Positions 35,357-46,992 of a stretch of 64,000 nt of DNA are shown here, piece after piece; position 1 is the first letter of the stretch, and each line of letters begins with the position of its first letter. The DNA comes from Zanthoxylum bungeanum (Eukaryota > Streptophyta > Magnoliopsida > Sapindales > Rutaceae): assembly GCA_019454045.1 (NCBI GenBank), contig SKCR01032772.1, positions 496,001-560,000 on the forward strand. The letters are read 5' to 3'. Both the position numbers and the translations under genes were made by a program. The notes under the pieces are model-generated. The model did not search any database and was not told where the DNA came from. It worked only from the letters and a program-made list of their open reading frames with translations.

Positions 35357-38300
35357 TCAACGAACAATAGCTATGTTGTCCTTGTCATTTGTATTCTGCA
35401 AGAATAGAAGATTTCCCAATATGTCATGAATTAAAGTGAAAAAATAGGAAGTAATAATCACCTCTGTAAAACATGTCCTTGTAATTACCTCTTCATTATA
35501 CTGTGTGATTATATGTGCAACATATATTGCCCAATCATCACGGAGTTGCGTTATATATTCCAGAGTGCACTCATTAATCCCCTTGAACTTTAATATTTAT
35601 AAGTTAGAATTTTAAACAGTAAGATATCTTAATTGAAAAGATATCTTAATTGACTAGTGATAAAACTTAACTATTGTTAACTTACATTGTCTTTTAGAAT
35701 GTTCACATTTGTTACAATTTGCTGCATGTATTTCATCACATAATAACCGCATTCAAAACTTCCAGGCTGCATTGGACACTATAAAAAAGAATTATCATAT
35801 CAATATTAGTTCATTTAGACATATTCTAAATATTCTCATTGTTGCATATCACAAAAATATATATTATATCATAACTTTGTACCTTCACAGATACCCAAGT
35901 CACACTACTGCTCTTATTATTAGAATGTAAAGATTGATACACTCTAATTCCCCTACAAAAAATTATAATTGGATATCATATAAATAATGCAACAATAAAC
36001 CCAATGTTAAAATAAAGAGAAAACAACTATAACTTAACTGATTAACAATTTGCATCAACTCATCAGTAGGATTATTCCCCTTAGGATCCAGATAATATAT
36101 CGTGCGTCGTACTATGTCAATTGCAAGAAGCACCCAGTGAAAGCTAAATAAGAAAGAAAGGGTAATAAAAATCTGGATTACATAACTTGAAATTGAATAC
36201 TAAAAAAATTAAAAATTATTACCTTGGGTTGTATGGGATCAATATGATTTGCCCCAACTCTATCATACCTAACAGTTTTGAAATGTATTGAGGTCCTTCT
36301 TTCAAAGCAACCTTTGATGGACGTATCATCTCAAATTTTCCAAACTGAACTGGTTTGGCAGTTTCAGTTTTATCCATCTCATCGTATAAGTGCCTAAGAC
36401 AAGATAAACATAAAAACAAAGTAAATATTTATAAAACATTTAGAACAAATGAAGAAAGAGGTAAAAGAAAACATACTTGATCCATATGTTAATAGCACAG
36501 TTTGAGACCTCCTTAAAATCCATGATTTCTTCGCAAATTGCTTTGTCTAAGTATGACTTCCAAGTAATACCAAAAATTGGTATGTCATAATCAATCTTTA
36601 TCAAATTCGGAAAACAGCTCTTAACAAGCATAAAAAACATTTGCATGTATGGACTCTTATCTTGTTTTCTTGTTTGTGCAGCTGCCCTCGTGTTCTTTTT
36701 AAGAACCAGCTTTCTTGCAATTTGTTTTTTCACAACTACTACTACTACTTCATTTTTTGGTTCCTTTACTGCAGGAGTTAACCTCGGAGATCTTCTTGGA
36801 GTCAATTTAGGTTTCGTTGGAGTTATTCTTGAAGTTGCTTCAATGTTTTGTTCTTTTTTATCATCATTTGGCACACCAACTTTAATAGGATCCTCCAATA
36901 TTTTGTTCTTCACAGACTTTGGTGAAGTTTTACCCACAACTAACTGAACCTGTAGGATTAATTCATTATTAGTATTTAATAATACATATATATGAAGATA
37001 TTAAAAAAGACGCCAATGTATTAACCTTTCTTTTTCCAAGTATGCTCGGGGAACGTTCAAGCTCTAAGCAAGCGCCACTTGAAGATTTTGCCTTAGGAAA
37101 GTTAGAACTACCTACTTCAGTGTTGCTGTAGGCGTTCAGCCTTGCATTCATATACTCAAGTTGCGCTGTCATAAATTGAAAGCTCTCCTGATACTTCTTC
37201 CTTTCCATTGCAAACTCTGAAGATTCAGGAATTTGAAAGTACATGGATGGAGTGATAAATTGACCTATTCCTTGCACTCTAGATCCATTAGGTTGCTTCT
37301 GAATAGCCTCAGTAAAAATATCTTTCGGGCCTTGAGAATGAAAAGAACCTTCTTCAACTTGGCTCTTAAGATCACTCTAAAAAAACAGAAAAATACAAGT
37401 AAGAAATTAAACATGCTTCTATATCAGCTATTAAGAGTTATGGTTCATTTACTATTTTCATCTCTATCGCAGCCACTGCAGGTTGTAGATTGCCATCCTT
37501 ATCTTTTCTTGCCATTATCCAAGCATCACTCCGATCAATTTCATTTTCGGATGTTCCAGTTTTCAATTTCTGTGCCAGGTTGTAAATCAGTTATGATTCC
37601 AGAAAATAATAAATAATAATGTAAAAATAAAAATACATACATGTCTATATAACATGCCACTGTATCCCGTGCTTCCCAAGTGATGATTGTAGGTATTTTT
37701 CGCCCTCTTCTCTTAGGCTTGTTGACTTTTTACCTACACAAAGATAAAATATTTTAATAAATACTTAATCATATACACACAATCAACTTTAAACGCACCT
37801 GAAATTCTGCTGACAAAACTTTATTTACAAACAACTTCCAATCGCCATCTTTTATGCTTGGATACTCAATTGGAGGTGACCTAAGTGATTTCATGTCATT
37901 CTTGTTAGGTATGATAAATTCATTTGCCAACTCACTCCTGAAGTTCCTTAAAGAAACTCCCATCAACTTTAGCACTTGTCCTTTCATCTTTAATATTAGC
38001 ACTATAAATATTTAACAATATAGTTGTCATTGTAAGAAAATATCAACCTGAAAATGTTGCCATAGGAACTCCTTCACCTCTAAGGGCACACGCCTCCAAT
38101 CATCATATGTAATCGAAATTGTTTCCCGAACGATAACTCCTATGTAATTTCTCAGCTCATTTCTTCCTTGTCCAATAGGAACTCCGTATATATTGTACTC
38201 AACCACTATTTTATCCCCATCCTTTTGCAAATCTTTCTTCTTGGTTTGTTTTCTTCTTGAAGGCCTACCTTCAAGATCTGGAAGATTCATCTCTTCATGT

Positions 38301-38620
38301 TCAGCCATAACTCTATAATCCCTACAATACTGAAAACAACAAATAAGTACATCATTTAAATAACATTTAATAACAAACTGCTTTCTCTGATCCATATTAT
38401 AAAGTACATATATAAATCACTTACATAATTAGAGACACAAATGAAGCTTCACCTCTTTAGGAGTATGAAACTCCATATTGCAACAACGGGCGCAAGGACA
38501 TCTAATTAACATTCGATTTTCAGAATTAAGAATTGCAAACTCCAAGAATTCATCAACTCCAACACGATATTCACTGGAAAGTCTATCACAATATATCCAT
38601 TTTTTGTCTATTTTACGTAC
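35357..38620 (-). pseudogene. CACTA gene: Transpos_assoc, plant transposase and Ulp1-like protease domains
   Basis: About thirteen minus-strand exons with GT-AG borders. 38443-38612: Transpos_assoc-like (KKWIYCDRLSSEYRVGVDEF, IRCPCARCCN), where the expected initial Met is Ile. 38049-38327: YIGVIVRETISITYDDWRRV. 37800-38004: NFRSELANEFIIPNKND. 37641-37731: NTYNHHLGSTGYSGML, with a TAA just upstream. 37457-37570: DAWIMARKDKDGNLQP. 37026-37378 and 36478-36950: linker and a basic region. 36223-36395, 36050-36146, 35883-35956, 35687-35780, 35488-35591 and 35357-35398: Ulp1/C48-like domain with HWVLLAID, YYLDPKG and CPMQPGSFECGYYVMKYM. The catalytic His, Asp, Gln and Cys are all present. Transposase_24 plus Ulp1 is known from plant CACTA elements. 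The TAA codons and missing start suggest a decayed 5' half. Confidence 0.75.
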
Positions 38621-38639
38621 CTAACCTGTTCATAATATG

Positions 38640-39490
38640 TACCTTGTCGATGTAAGTTTATAAAATTTTCATAATTAGTTTCAAAGGTTTAAAGAAAACA
38701 TACATTAGAGTAAAATAACGAAGAACATTGGCTTGAATACATTAGGTTAAAACAATGAGCAAACAGTTTATTATATCTTTAGTGCTTAGATTCATAAGTT
38801 GTTGGTTTTTTTTTTTCAGTTTATAAGTTTGAATGCCATGTGGCCATGCACAATCCCAGTAACGTACTAGATAGAAACAAAAGGGAAACAATCACCCAAA
38901 AACCGGCATGCTAAGTCAAAGATAAGCCGAAGCATAACAATACATAACATTAAACTTCAACACATAAACTATCAAAATAGGCATCACACATAGGAAATCA
39001 CTAAAGAACTGTACAAGCCCTTCAATTACCTCCATAAGATGCACTAACTTAATATAGAAAATCATAAAATTTTGTGTACCTTTCCACTTTGAGGACTGCC
39101 CGAGCACTTGGTGGTATTATAACTTTTTGAAGCGTGCTTTAAACAATGATCCTGTGAAACTTCTTTTGTTAGAAATCTACTTTTTACATTTTGATAATAT
39201 TACCAACAGCTCTATATGTCAGTTCGAAATCTACATAAATTCTAGTAAAACCAGACATGAAACTCTGACCATCAAAATTTGGCCATGATGAGAAGCTCGC
39301 AAACCGTTATGCTGGATTTGGAAGAACATAATACTTTGTAAATCAGTAAGGTTGTAAAATATTAAACATTAAACATTAAACAATCACCTTATCACAGCAA
39401 GTGAGCAGCTGAATTAGATTATAAACCCCACCAAAATTCTTGTCCAGAAAGCTCTGCAGATGGGTTATGCAATTAAGTAATATCAAACTC
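38640..39490. other. CACTA interior without recognisable coding sequence
   Basis: AT-rich; small ORFs such as 38916-39107 have no similarity I recognise. It may include upstream introns of the minus-strand gene. Confidence 0.5.
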
Positions 39491-39492
39491 CC

Positions 39493-39531
39493 TAACCTTA
39501 GTGTCAGTAAAGGCCTTTTTTCTTGTAGTGC
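39493..39531. repeat. Internal copy of the CACTA right terminus
   Basis: 39 bp identical to the true right end at 40712-40750 (ctaaccttagtgtcag ... cttgtagtg), in the same orientation but about 1.2 kb inside. The base triplet after it is CAG, not the TTG of the outer TSD. Confidence 0.9.
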
Positions 39532-40430
39532 AGGGGGCTGTATTGTCATGAATATGGAGCTGAAATAAGGGGCAGTGGATGATTTGGGCTTGCGGCAAGG
39601 TAAAGGCAGTGTAGAGAAGGTTTGATGAAGGCAATGTGTGCAGTGTGGATAGGAGAGTGAGCCGTGTGTGATGGTGGTTTGGTGAGAGTGTGTAAGTGCC
39701 GTGTGTATCTTACTTTGGCGTGAATCAATTTATTGCTTACGTGATGGGCTGCATGTATGTGTGGCTTAAGGTTGAGTGTTTGGCTCAGTGAGATCTTGTT
39801 TTATTCAGTTAGTATGTGTGTGTTGTTGATTTTTGGTCAGGCCATGAGTGGGTTGAGAGAGCGCAACAGAGAATCCAAGATCCAAGAGAGATTTAGGGTT
39901 CTTTGATATGTGTTACCTTCAATATGGTGAATCGCCGTGTGTGGATCTTGTGAGCAGTGTGCGCTGGAGGCGTGATTAGGGTTCTTTCATTGTTTGCCGA
40001 GAGGGAGAGTGTCTCCTAGGGTTTGTGTCTGCGTTTGTTTGAGTGTTCCTCTGCCGTGCAGGAGCTTCGAAAGTGTTGATGCCGTATGTGAGTGAGAGTC
40101 AAGAAGCAGGTGTCGTGGCTGTGAGGGTGAGGTCTGTTTAAGGGTAGGAAGTGGGCTGGTTCGTGACTGATTTGATGAAGGGGCAGTGCAAATGTGGCGT
40201 GAAGATGAATTATTGGCGATGAAGAGGGTTGCTTTGGGCGTTGGAAAGCTGTGAGGCTGCTTGTTTTTGACCCGACAAATACATATATATTTTTATAAAC
40301 CGCGGTTTAAGGAACAAAAGTCACGATTTGGCCCAGTGGTAAAGCCTTACAATAAAAAAAAAAATTATATCAATGGTTACAATTTCGAGTCCCAGCAGAC
40401 TTAAGGAAATAATTTTTTTTTTAATTTTTT
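39532..40430. other. GC-richer segment between the two CACTA right termini
   Basis: More GC than its surroundings and free of the subterminal words. On the minus strand it has cctaaatctctc and ccctaatcacgcc-type text typical of plant 5' untranslated leaders. It could be captured host DNA or the element's own promoter and leader. No protein is recognised. Confidence 0.5.
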
Positions 40431-40753
40431 TACTGATACTAAGGTATCATTAATTACTGACACTAAATTTACTGATACTCTAGTGTCAGTAATATATGCG
40501 AAAAACGTCACTTCCGCGAGGTGTTGGTTCGACTCCAGACGACTACGCGTTTTTTGTTTTTTTTTTTTATTTCTTACTGATACTATTGTAATAGTAATTA
40601 CTGACACTAAAATCGCTGATACCATAGTGTCAGTAATTATTGATATTTAAGTGAAAAACACGGAAATATACCCATTTACACGTCGTTTCTGACACTTTTA
40701 GCCTAGTGTCACTAACCTTAGTGTCAGTAAAGGCCTTTTTTCTTGTAGTGTTG

Positions 40754-41564
40754 GAAGATGTGTTCTCTAAAATCAAAGATGTTATGTATCTTCCAAGATA
40801 AGTATTTTGGTTTGATCTTTGATATAATCACTTAAGACGAAAGATATGGATATTGGGGAAGTGGTGATATATCTTGTGCCGGGTGTATAAGTATTTCGGA
40901 AGTACAGACATTTTAAAGATATGGTGACAAAAAAATAAATGGAAATTATACAAGATTGGGAGTAGATAATTTTTTTTAAAAAAAAAAAAATAGAAGTGAT
41001 AGAGCAATTACTTGGACTTTCTTATAAGAGTCTAGAGAACTGGGAGTTTTACATACTCCAAAATTCAGGTAGTTTGAGTGTTTGATGACATGATTTCCAA
41101 CGTTTTTAAAAAAAAATTACTTAACTTATATAATATACATGTAACCACAAACAACCAATGCCAGAATTTTTGAAACTTAGATTCAGTCAAAATAGCACTA
41201 GAATATTATGAATCCCGATGGATTTTGTTTGTTCTGAGCTGTAATCAGTATGCATCAAATAAAATTTTAAAATTGATTTGAAATTTTGAATGTTCATGGA
41301 GATAAGAGATTCTGGAAGGAAACACATTTGCTTCTAGTTACCACTTCCAAAAAAAATAAAGAGAGAATTAATATCTATTCATGGATACGCATTGCCCCAG
41401 TTTATCATATAATTTTATCATGCTTTTCATTCACAGAACTCAAGTTCAAAAACTGATGCTGCAAAGGTAATTAAACCCCACAAAACCAAAAACTTCAAAA
41501 TACAAGGAAATAATCAACAATCCATTCTCCATTTTTTTGGGATTAATTTGCACTTGAAAGCTAA
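40754..41564. other. Intergenic DNA downstream of the host gene
   Basis: AT-rich, no gene seen. The part next to 41564 should contain the 3' untranslated region and polyadenylation site of the minus-strand gene. Confidence 0.6.
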
Positions 41565-42371
41565 TTAAACCCTAAGCAAATACACAATAAGTTCAGGACC
41601 TCCACTGCAGTCAGGATTCATCATGTAAAAGGATTCAGAATCTTTAGACCCAACGACTCTCTCAAACCTAGCTCTCATGTACATGAGCTCACCTTCTGAC
41701 CCACCTGCTCCATTCCCTTGGCCACTTTCACTTCCTGGTAACACACCAGCTCCCATCGAAATCGGCTCCACAGCTTTCAGAATCTTCAATATCTCAGGCC
41801 CACATTCACGCCTCATTGCATATCCACATTTCTTACCATTGCAATATGCCCTCCACACAGGCTCTTCAAGCAGCTTCAGCCCTTTCTTTTCCGTCTTCTT
41901 TTCACATTCCAGGGCAATTCGGACAAGCCCTGAAGCCATTTCCCGAACAAGAACACTCGTTGGAGTTGCAAGTTCTATCAAGAACGCTGGACTCAACTTA
42001 GCATCTCCCTGAAATGCAAAATGGACATGCCCACGTCGGTTTCCGAAAAGGGTACCGATTACTCGAGTGCCTAAGCCTGAGTTATATGCCGATTTGGTCT
42101 TTCCGAAAACAGTGAGAGCTGATCGGAGCTTTGAAACTGCTGATGCCTTTTTCTTTCGGGCTGGCATGGAAGTGATTTGTTTTGGCCCTGGAATGTTTCT
42201 AAGCTCCTCTGTTTCTTTCTCTCGGTCTTCACAGAAATGCATGGAGGAGGAGTCTGTTAAGATTTCTTCCATGTCATCTTCATCTTCAACTCTCTTTTTC
42301 GGCCAGTTGAAGTATCTCCTGGAGAAAGAGAAAGATGAGTCATATGGAGTTTTGGCCATGATTGTCCTCAT
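41565..42371 (-). CDS. MIZU-KUSSEI1-like protein (DUF617), intronless
   Basis: 268 residues, uninterrupted. The N-terminal region (MRTIMAKTPYDSSFSFSRRY) is followed by an acidic, variable segment. The MIZ/DUF617 domain runs from about residue 95 to the end: TRVIGTLFGNRRGHVHFAFQ, PAFLIELATPTSVLVREMAS, VWRAYCNGKKCGYAMRRECG, LMYMRARFERVVGSKDSESF, and finally GPELIVYLLRV. Length and full domain fit the family. Family members include Arabidopsis MIZ1, which is needed for root hydrotropism; the role of this paralogue is unknown. I chose the upstream Met because MRTIM directly precedes the conserved MAKTP text. The second Met at 42359 has better initiation context and remains possible. It is the only intact non-transposon gene in the window. 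Confidence 0.95.
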   Translation of the reverse strand: MRTIMAKTPYDSSFSFSRRYFNWPKKRVEDEDDMEEILTDSSSMHFCEDREKETEELRNIPGPKQITSMPARKKKASAVSKLRSALTVFGKTKSAYNSGLGTRVIGTLFGNRRGHVHFAFQGDAKLSPAFLIELATPTSVLVREMASGLVRIALECEKKTEKKGLKLLEEPVWRAYCNGKKCGYAMRRECGPEILKILKAVEPISMGAGVLPGSESGQGNGAGGSEGELMYMRARFERVVGSKDSESFYMMNPDCSGGPELIVYLLRV

Positions 42372-42720
42372 CTTCAGAGATTAATAGGTAAGAGACCAAG
42401 GAGATGCAGAGAGATTTTAATTAATTCTGTTTGAAGTTTCTTGTAAATGGTTTGTCAACAATTGTGAATCTTATTCTTCGGTTGTATGTGTTTTTGTCAG
42501 CCTGGTGAGACTACTGAAAGGAATTTTTAAGAGAATCCTGACAAAAGAAGGTGACCAGCCCCACCTAACTGCAACAGGAAACAATACAATACAAAGAAAC
42601 AAACAACATGTTAGAGACAAGAGAAGGGGATTTGAAATGGGAATGCGGTAAAGGAATCTTGAGGAGACAATGTCACAGTGGCTTCTGTTATTTCTTTATG
42701 GATGAAGTTGAATTTATAGA
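42372..42720 (-). promoter_or_regulatory. 5' untranslated leader and TATA box of the DUF617 gene
   Basis: The minus strand reads TCTATAAATT at 42711-42720, preceded by a pyrimidine-rich ctctctttcttgtg. Transcription would start near 42680, giving a leader of about 310 nt. No intron is needed to reach the start codon. Confidence 0.6.
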
Positions 42721-43660
42721 CACAAGAAAGAGAGGGGCTTGACAGAGGATCTGGATTATGATATTGAATTAAATTTGATATTGAGTTTTTCAATAAATTA
42801 TGATTGATAAATAAATTAAAAAAAAAAAAAACAAGACTATCTGTTTAGTCCTTTCATGCTCCCACCCCCACCAATTTCACATATTCCCATGCACAGCTAC
42901 CCACCTCTGAGCTTTGTATCCTATGCCACCCTAATCTCTGTCTCTTGTTTATCCCTTTGGGTAAATAGCATGATTAGTTCGTTGCAGCTAATTATGTGCC
43001 CAAGCAGAGCAGTCATTTTGTGGCAAAATTCGGAAAGTTGAACAAATTAAAGTGCATCATTTGTAAAGGTGGTGAACAGTTCAGTCCAAGAATGGACCAA
43101 AGGCCAAAAAGTGAACTAAGCTAAAATTCATCGAGCCAATAACCTTCTTCAATGTGATCGATAGGGCAGGTGCAAATAATTATCTAGTCATAAATAATTT
43201 GTAGTATAAATTGCAAACGATCCCAAGATTGAGGATTTTGCTTTACAGACAACATGTGGCGCCGCATGTGCTGCGGACTTTTAGCATTATTAGGGTCAGA
43301 TCATGCTGAATTATGAAGTAGCAATTAGCATGAATGACAAATTATTATATTATGATTTTAGTTTTTTATTTTTATTTTTATTTTTATTTTTTATTTTTTA
43401 TACTTGAATTCAGTTTATAACAAAATTTTGTATCAAGTTTTTACATCGTTTATTGTTGTAAGGAAGAAAAAGAGGAGAGCCTGAAGAAAATGATATTATT
43501 TTTCTTGATCCAATATAGTATACACATGATCTTTATATAGATATTATAAAATAATTATATCGGGAATATTTCCGTAGATTTATGTACACAATCAATCAAT
43601 ATAAATATAAAATCAATCAACATAAATATATGAATAATGATATACGGTAACTGCAACATA
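42721..43660. other. Upstream intergenic DNA
   Basis: Likely distal promoter of the DUF617 gene, with no ORF of interest. An (attttt)n low-complexity stretch spans about 43359-43402. Confidence 0.6.
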
Positions 43661-43666
43661 TCATAT

Positions 43667-44604
43667 TGTTGATGGTGATTTTCGGTCCCCAAAAAGTCAG
43701 AACCTCGAGGAATGACATAAATGGGTTTTCACTTCCTAGATAAGGGGCCCATGTAGCAGAGACGTCCGACCCAATAAAGAGACCAGACTTGTTTGCGTTT
43801 CATGGCCGACCTGAGATGGTCCATGACTGCCTACCCGACCTGATGAGAAGATATCAGATTCGATAATGTGAGTATCTTTGAAGGCCGACCCGAGGTGGTC
43901 CATCACTAATGACCCGACCTGGTAGCTCAGTAGGCCAGGACAGCTGTTGCTTCTGTCTCCCGACCTGGTAGGGCGGGTCGAATTGGTAAAAAAATGTATG
44001 ATCAAGATCAAATGACGTAAGCCCTACATGGGAACTTGCATCTTTCAAAAAGGTCTGACATGACATATTACAGGCTGAAGGTAACGTATAGCAGATGATA
44101 TAGTAACTTGGTTTAAAGATATTTTAGGTGACAGGGTTACTTTCGACAGAGCAGTTGGGGAAGAGAGCCATCACATTGATGGTAAATTCACGTGGATGAC
44201 GTCATGAGGATAGTGTAATGGTAGAATTTTCCATAGTATATAAAGGGGTTGAGAATTTATTGTAAGTGGTTGGTCAAATTCATTCACGCATAACTTGTAA
44301 TAGAGAGCAAAAAGCTTAAGTATAAGTGTGAGCTTGTAAGAGGTCGGTTAGCCGAGCTCGAGAGATAGACATGTCGGTCATACCCGACCACGTTATAAAA
44401 GCTTCATTTTTCCTTGCGCCCGTGGATGTAGGTTGGATCCATTCCACCGAACCACGTTAAACCCTATGTCTATTCTGTGTGTTTTCTCATCTTTTTGCTA
44501 AGTTTGCATTTGGTCCCCAAACCAAATAAATTCACAGTTGAGGGAGGATTGTTCAAGGAGTGAGTTTACCAATTTACCCATGGAATGAAAATCAGCCGTC
44601 AATA
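43667..44604 (+). repeat. Left LTR of the Tat-like element
   Basis: The U3 part carries repeated cgaccygaggtggtccat and gacccgacctg words. tgacgtcat lies at about 44197, and a TATA-like tatataaag at about 44237. Confidence 0.9.
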
Positions 44605-45140
44605 TTTGGCGCCGTCTGTAGCTCTGGCTATCCCATTTTGTAGCCTTGGGTATGCAAACATTCATTTCTGGCTCGGGATCGGGTTACATCCCACTAATGC
44701 CTTATTATATTTATTGGCATGGGTCGGAGTTCTCCTCATGGCCAAGTGTTGAGTGGCACAAGGACAGATCTTTCCCTTGTGTCCAAGTTATTCCATCGGC
44801 TCAGTCTGGGTTACATCCCGCCGAGGTCCTATTACCGTATGGTGGCGCAAGGAGGGTTCATTCCCTTGATGCCAGTTGACTTGTGATTCCTCGGGGTCAG
44901 AGTTTCTCCCTCGAGGCCTCTTTGCTCTAATGATAGCCCGAGGAGGTGAGTTTTCCCTCGTGGCCTGTTTTCTATTTTTTACAGATCCTTGCAGATCATA
45001 TCCTTTTGGGATGGCAGCGTATCAAGAGTATGCATCAACCCGAGGACGTCAAGTCAGTCTACGGCTTCATGCATCACCATATTTTTATAGTTCCCGGCAC
45101 AAACTCGCTTACTCGTTGATACTGAGAACTAGGGGACAAA

Positions 45141-46064
45141 TATTGATGGTGATTTTCGATCCCCAAGAAGTCAGAACCTCGAGGAACGATATAAATGAGT
45201 TTTTACTTCCTAGATAATGGGCCCAGACCCAGGTAGTAGAGGCGTCCGAAAGAGACCATACTTGTTTGAGTTTCATGGTCGACCCGATGTGGTCCATGAC
45301 TGCTGACCCGACCTGATGAGAAGATATCATATTCGACAGTGTGAGTATATGTGAAGGCCGACCCGAGGTGGTCCATCACTAATGACCCAACCTGGTGGCT
45401 CAGTAGGTCAGGACAGCTATTGCTTCTGTCTCCCGACCTGGTAGGGCGGGCCGAAGTGGTAATAATGGTATGATCAGGATCAAATGACGTACGCCATGTA
45501 CCTTTCAAAGAGGTCTGACATGACAGATTGCAAGCTGGAGGTAATGTGTAGCAAAAGATATAGTAGTTTGGTTTAAGGAGATGTTAGGTGGCAGAGTTAC
45601 TTTCGGCAGAGTAGTTGGGGAAAAGAGCCATCGCATTGACGGTAAATTCACATGGCTGATGTCACGAGGATAATGTAACGGTAGAATTTGCCATAGTATA
45701 TAAAGAGGTTGAGAATTCATTATAAGGGGCTGGTCAAATTCATTCACGCATAACTTGTAATAGAGAGCAAAAATCTTAAGTATATGTGTGAGCTTGTAAG
45801 AGGTCGGTCAGCTGAGCTCGAGAGATAGGCAGGTCGGTCATACCCTACCACGTTATAAAAGCTTCATTTTCCCTTGTACCTGTGGATATAGGTTGGATCC
45901 ATTCCGCCGAACCACGTTAAACCCTTTGTATATTCTGTGTGTTTTCTCATCTTTTTGCTAAGTTTGCACTTGGTCCCCAAACCAAACAAATTCACAGTTG
46001 ATGGAGGATTGTTCGAGGAGTGAGTTTGCCAATTTGCCGCTGGAACGAAAGTCAGCCGTCAACA
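45141..46064 (+). repeat. Right LTR of the Tat-like element
   Basis: Partner of the left LTR, with numerous point differences, so the insertion is older than the TR-GAG copies. TATA-like tatataaag at about 45697. Confidence 0.9.
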
Positions 46065-46069
46065 CATAT

Positions 46070-46734
46070 CTTTGACAATTGTTATTAAATTATATGTGAT
46101 AAAAAATTATGAAAAATTATCACAATTCAATGGAATATTAAATCTAAATTCTTATTTATTTTATTCTTTGAATGAGACCGACCAAACCATAGATCACCAA
46201 CCAAAATCCACAACCAACGACTTAACAACAAGTGATTAGATTTATATTAGCAACTGATTATAAAATCTTTATGCAGATAAAATAACATTTCTATATAGAT
46301 CACAAAAATGACTTGCTCCTGTTAATGGCTTTTTAATGTCCATAGATAAACCACTACATCATTGTCAAAAATAGAAATTTGTTTTATCAGAAAGAATTGG
46401 TCTACAATTCATGAGAAATTAAATAATTTGAGAATAACGGTTTACTAAAGAAGAGGGAAATTTGATAACCTTTTATCAACATCATCTATCTGCAACTGAC
46501 CTAATAACTATATAATAAAATTTTGGGTTTAATACCATTGATTAAAAAATGTCGAAGATGATTATGCCAGTCTTCACTTCATAACAAATTGGAAAATCTA
46601 ACAGTCACCTGTGGCCCTAGCATTAGTTCCTTTTTATTGTGTAATTTCGATCTCCATAACTTTAAAATTGGGAGGAAAAAACCTTATAGCTTTGGTAATT
46701 TGCGAAACCAAAATCATGATTTTTTTAGTGGTGA
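46070..46734. other. AT-rich DNA without genes
   Basis: No coding similarity or repeat end recognised. Confidence 0.6.
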
Positions 46735-46992
46735 AAGACTACTCTATAATTTTGTCGGTTAGTAAAAGTCGATAAAATTGGTAACAGCTGAAGTGGTATG
46801 ATATCTGCTGGCATGGCATGTACATGATTGCTGACATGGTATGATATATGCTGACGTGACATAAACATGACTGTTAACGTGATATGATGTGGAAACATGA
46901 AAGGATAAAAATGTTCATGCCACGTCATCACACACTAATGGTGTTACTCATTTTGCCAGCTTTTACTAACGAATAAATTCACATTATAGTCT
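46735..46992. repeat. Foldback / MITE-like element
   Basis: gttagtaaaag near 46758 and cttttactaac near 46965 are the centre of imperfect inverted ends of roughly 60-80 bp. Gacatggyatgatat words repeat inside. No TSD could be fixed. The right end abuts Athila-like LTR sequence that lacks its first 250 bp. Confidence 0.55.

Larger units (their letters stand above)
34259..40750. mobile_element. CACTA (En/Spm-type) DNA transposon, TSD TTG
   Basis: Left end CACTACAAGAAAAAAGGC and right end (reverse complement) CACTACAAGAAAAAAGGC are identical over 18 bases. The 3-bp TSD TTG is at 34256-34258 and 40751-40753. Subterminal regions (34275-34610 and 40431-40740) are packed with tactgacac/gtgtcagta words in both orientations, a CACTA hallmark. 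The interior carries one spliced minus-strand gene. No PF02992-like DDE transposase is seen, so it is probably non-autonomous. Confidence 0.95.
43667..46064 (+). mobile_element. Short non-coding Tat-like LTR retrotransposon, TSD CATAT
   Basis: LTRs 43667-44604 (938 bp) and 45141-46064 (924 bp) flank an internal region of only 536 bp. TSD CATAT is exact at 43662-43666 and 46065-46069. The LTR ends are TGTTGA...TCAACA, each decayed by one base in one copy. The primer site TGGCGCCGTCTGT begins at 44607 and the purine tract aactaggggacaaa ends just before 45141. The internal region has no gag or pol, so mobility would have to be supplied by a related full-length element. Confidence 0.9.

Noticed and set aside
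36645..36947. 100-residue plus-strand ORF in the CACTA element
   Set aside because: It is the antisense shadow of the basic linker exon of the minus-strand gene.
39532..40430. A captured host gene
   Set aside because: No protein domain or exon is recognisable. It is recorded only as a GC-richer segment of unknown origin.
46735..46992. A defined MITE family with TSD
   Set aside because: The inverted ends are imperfect and I could not identify matching flanking duplications, so only a foldback is reported.
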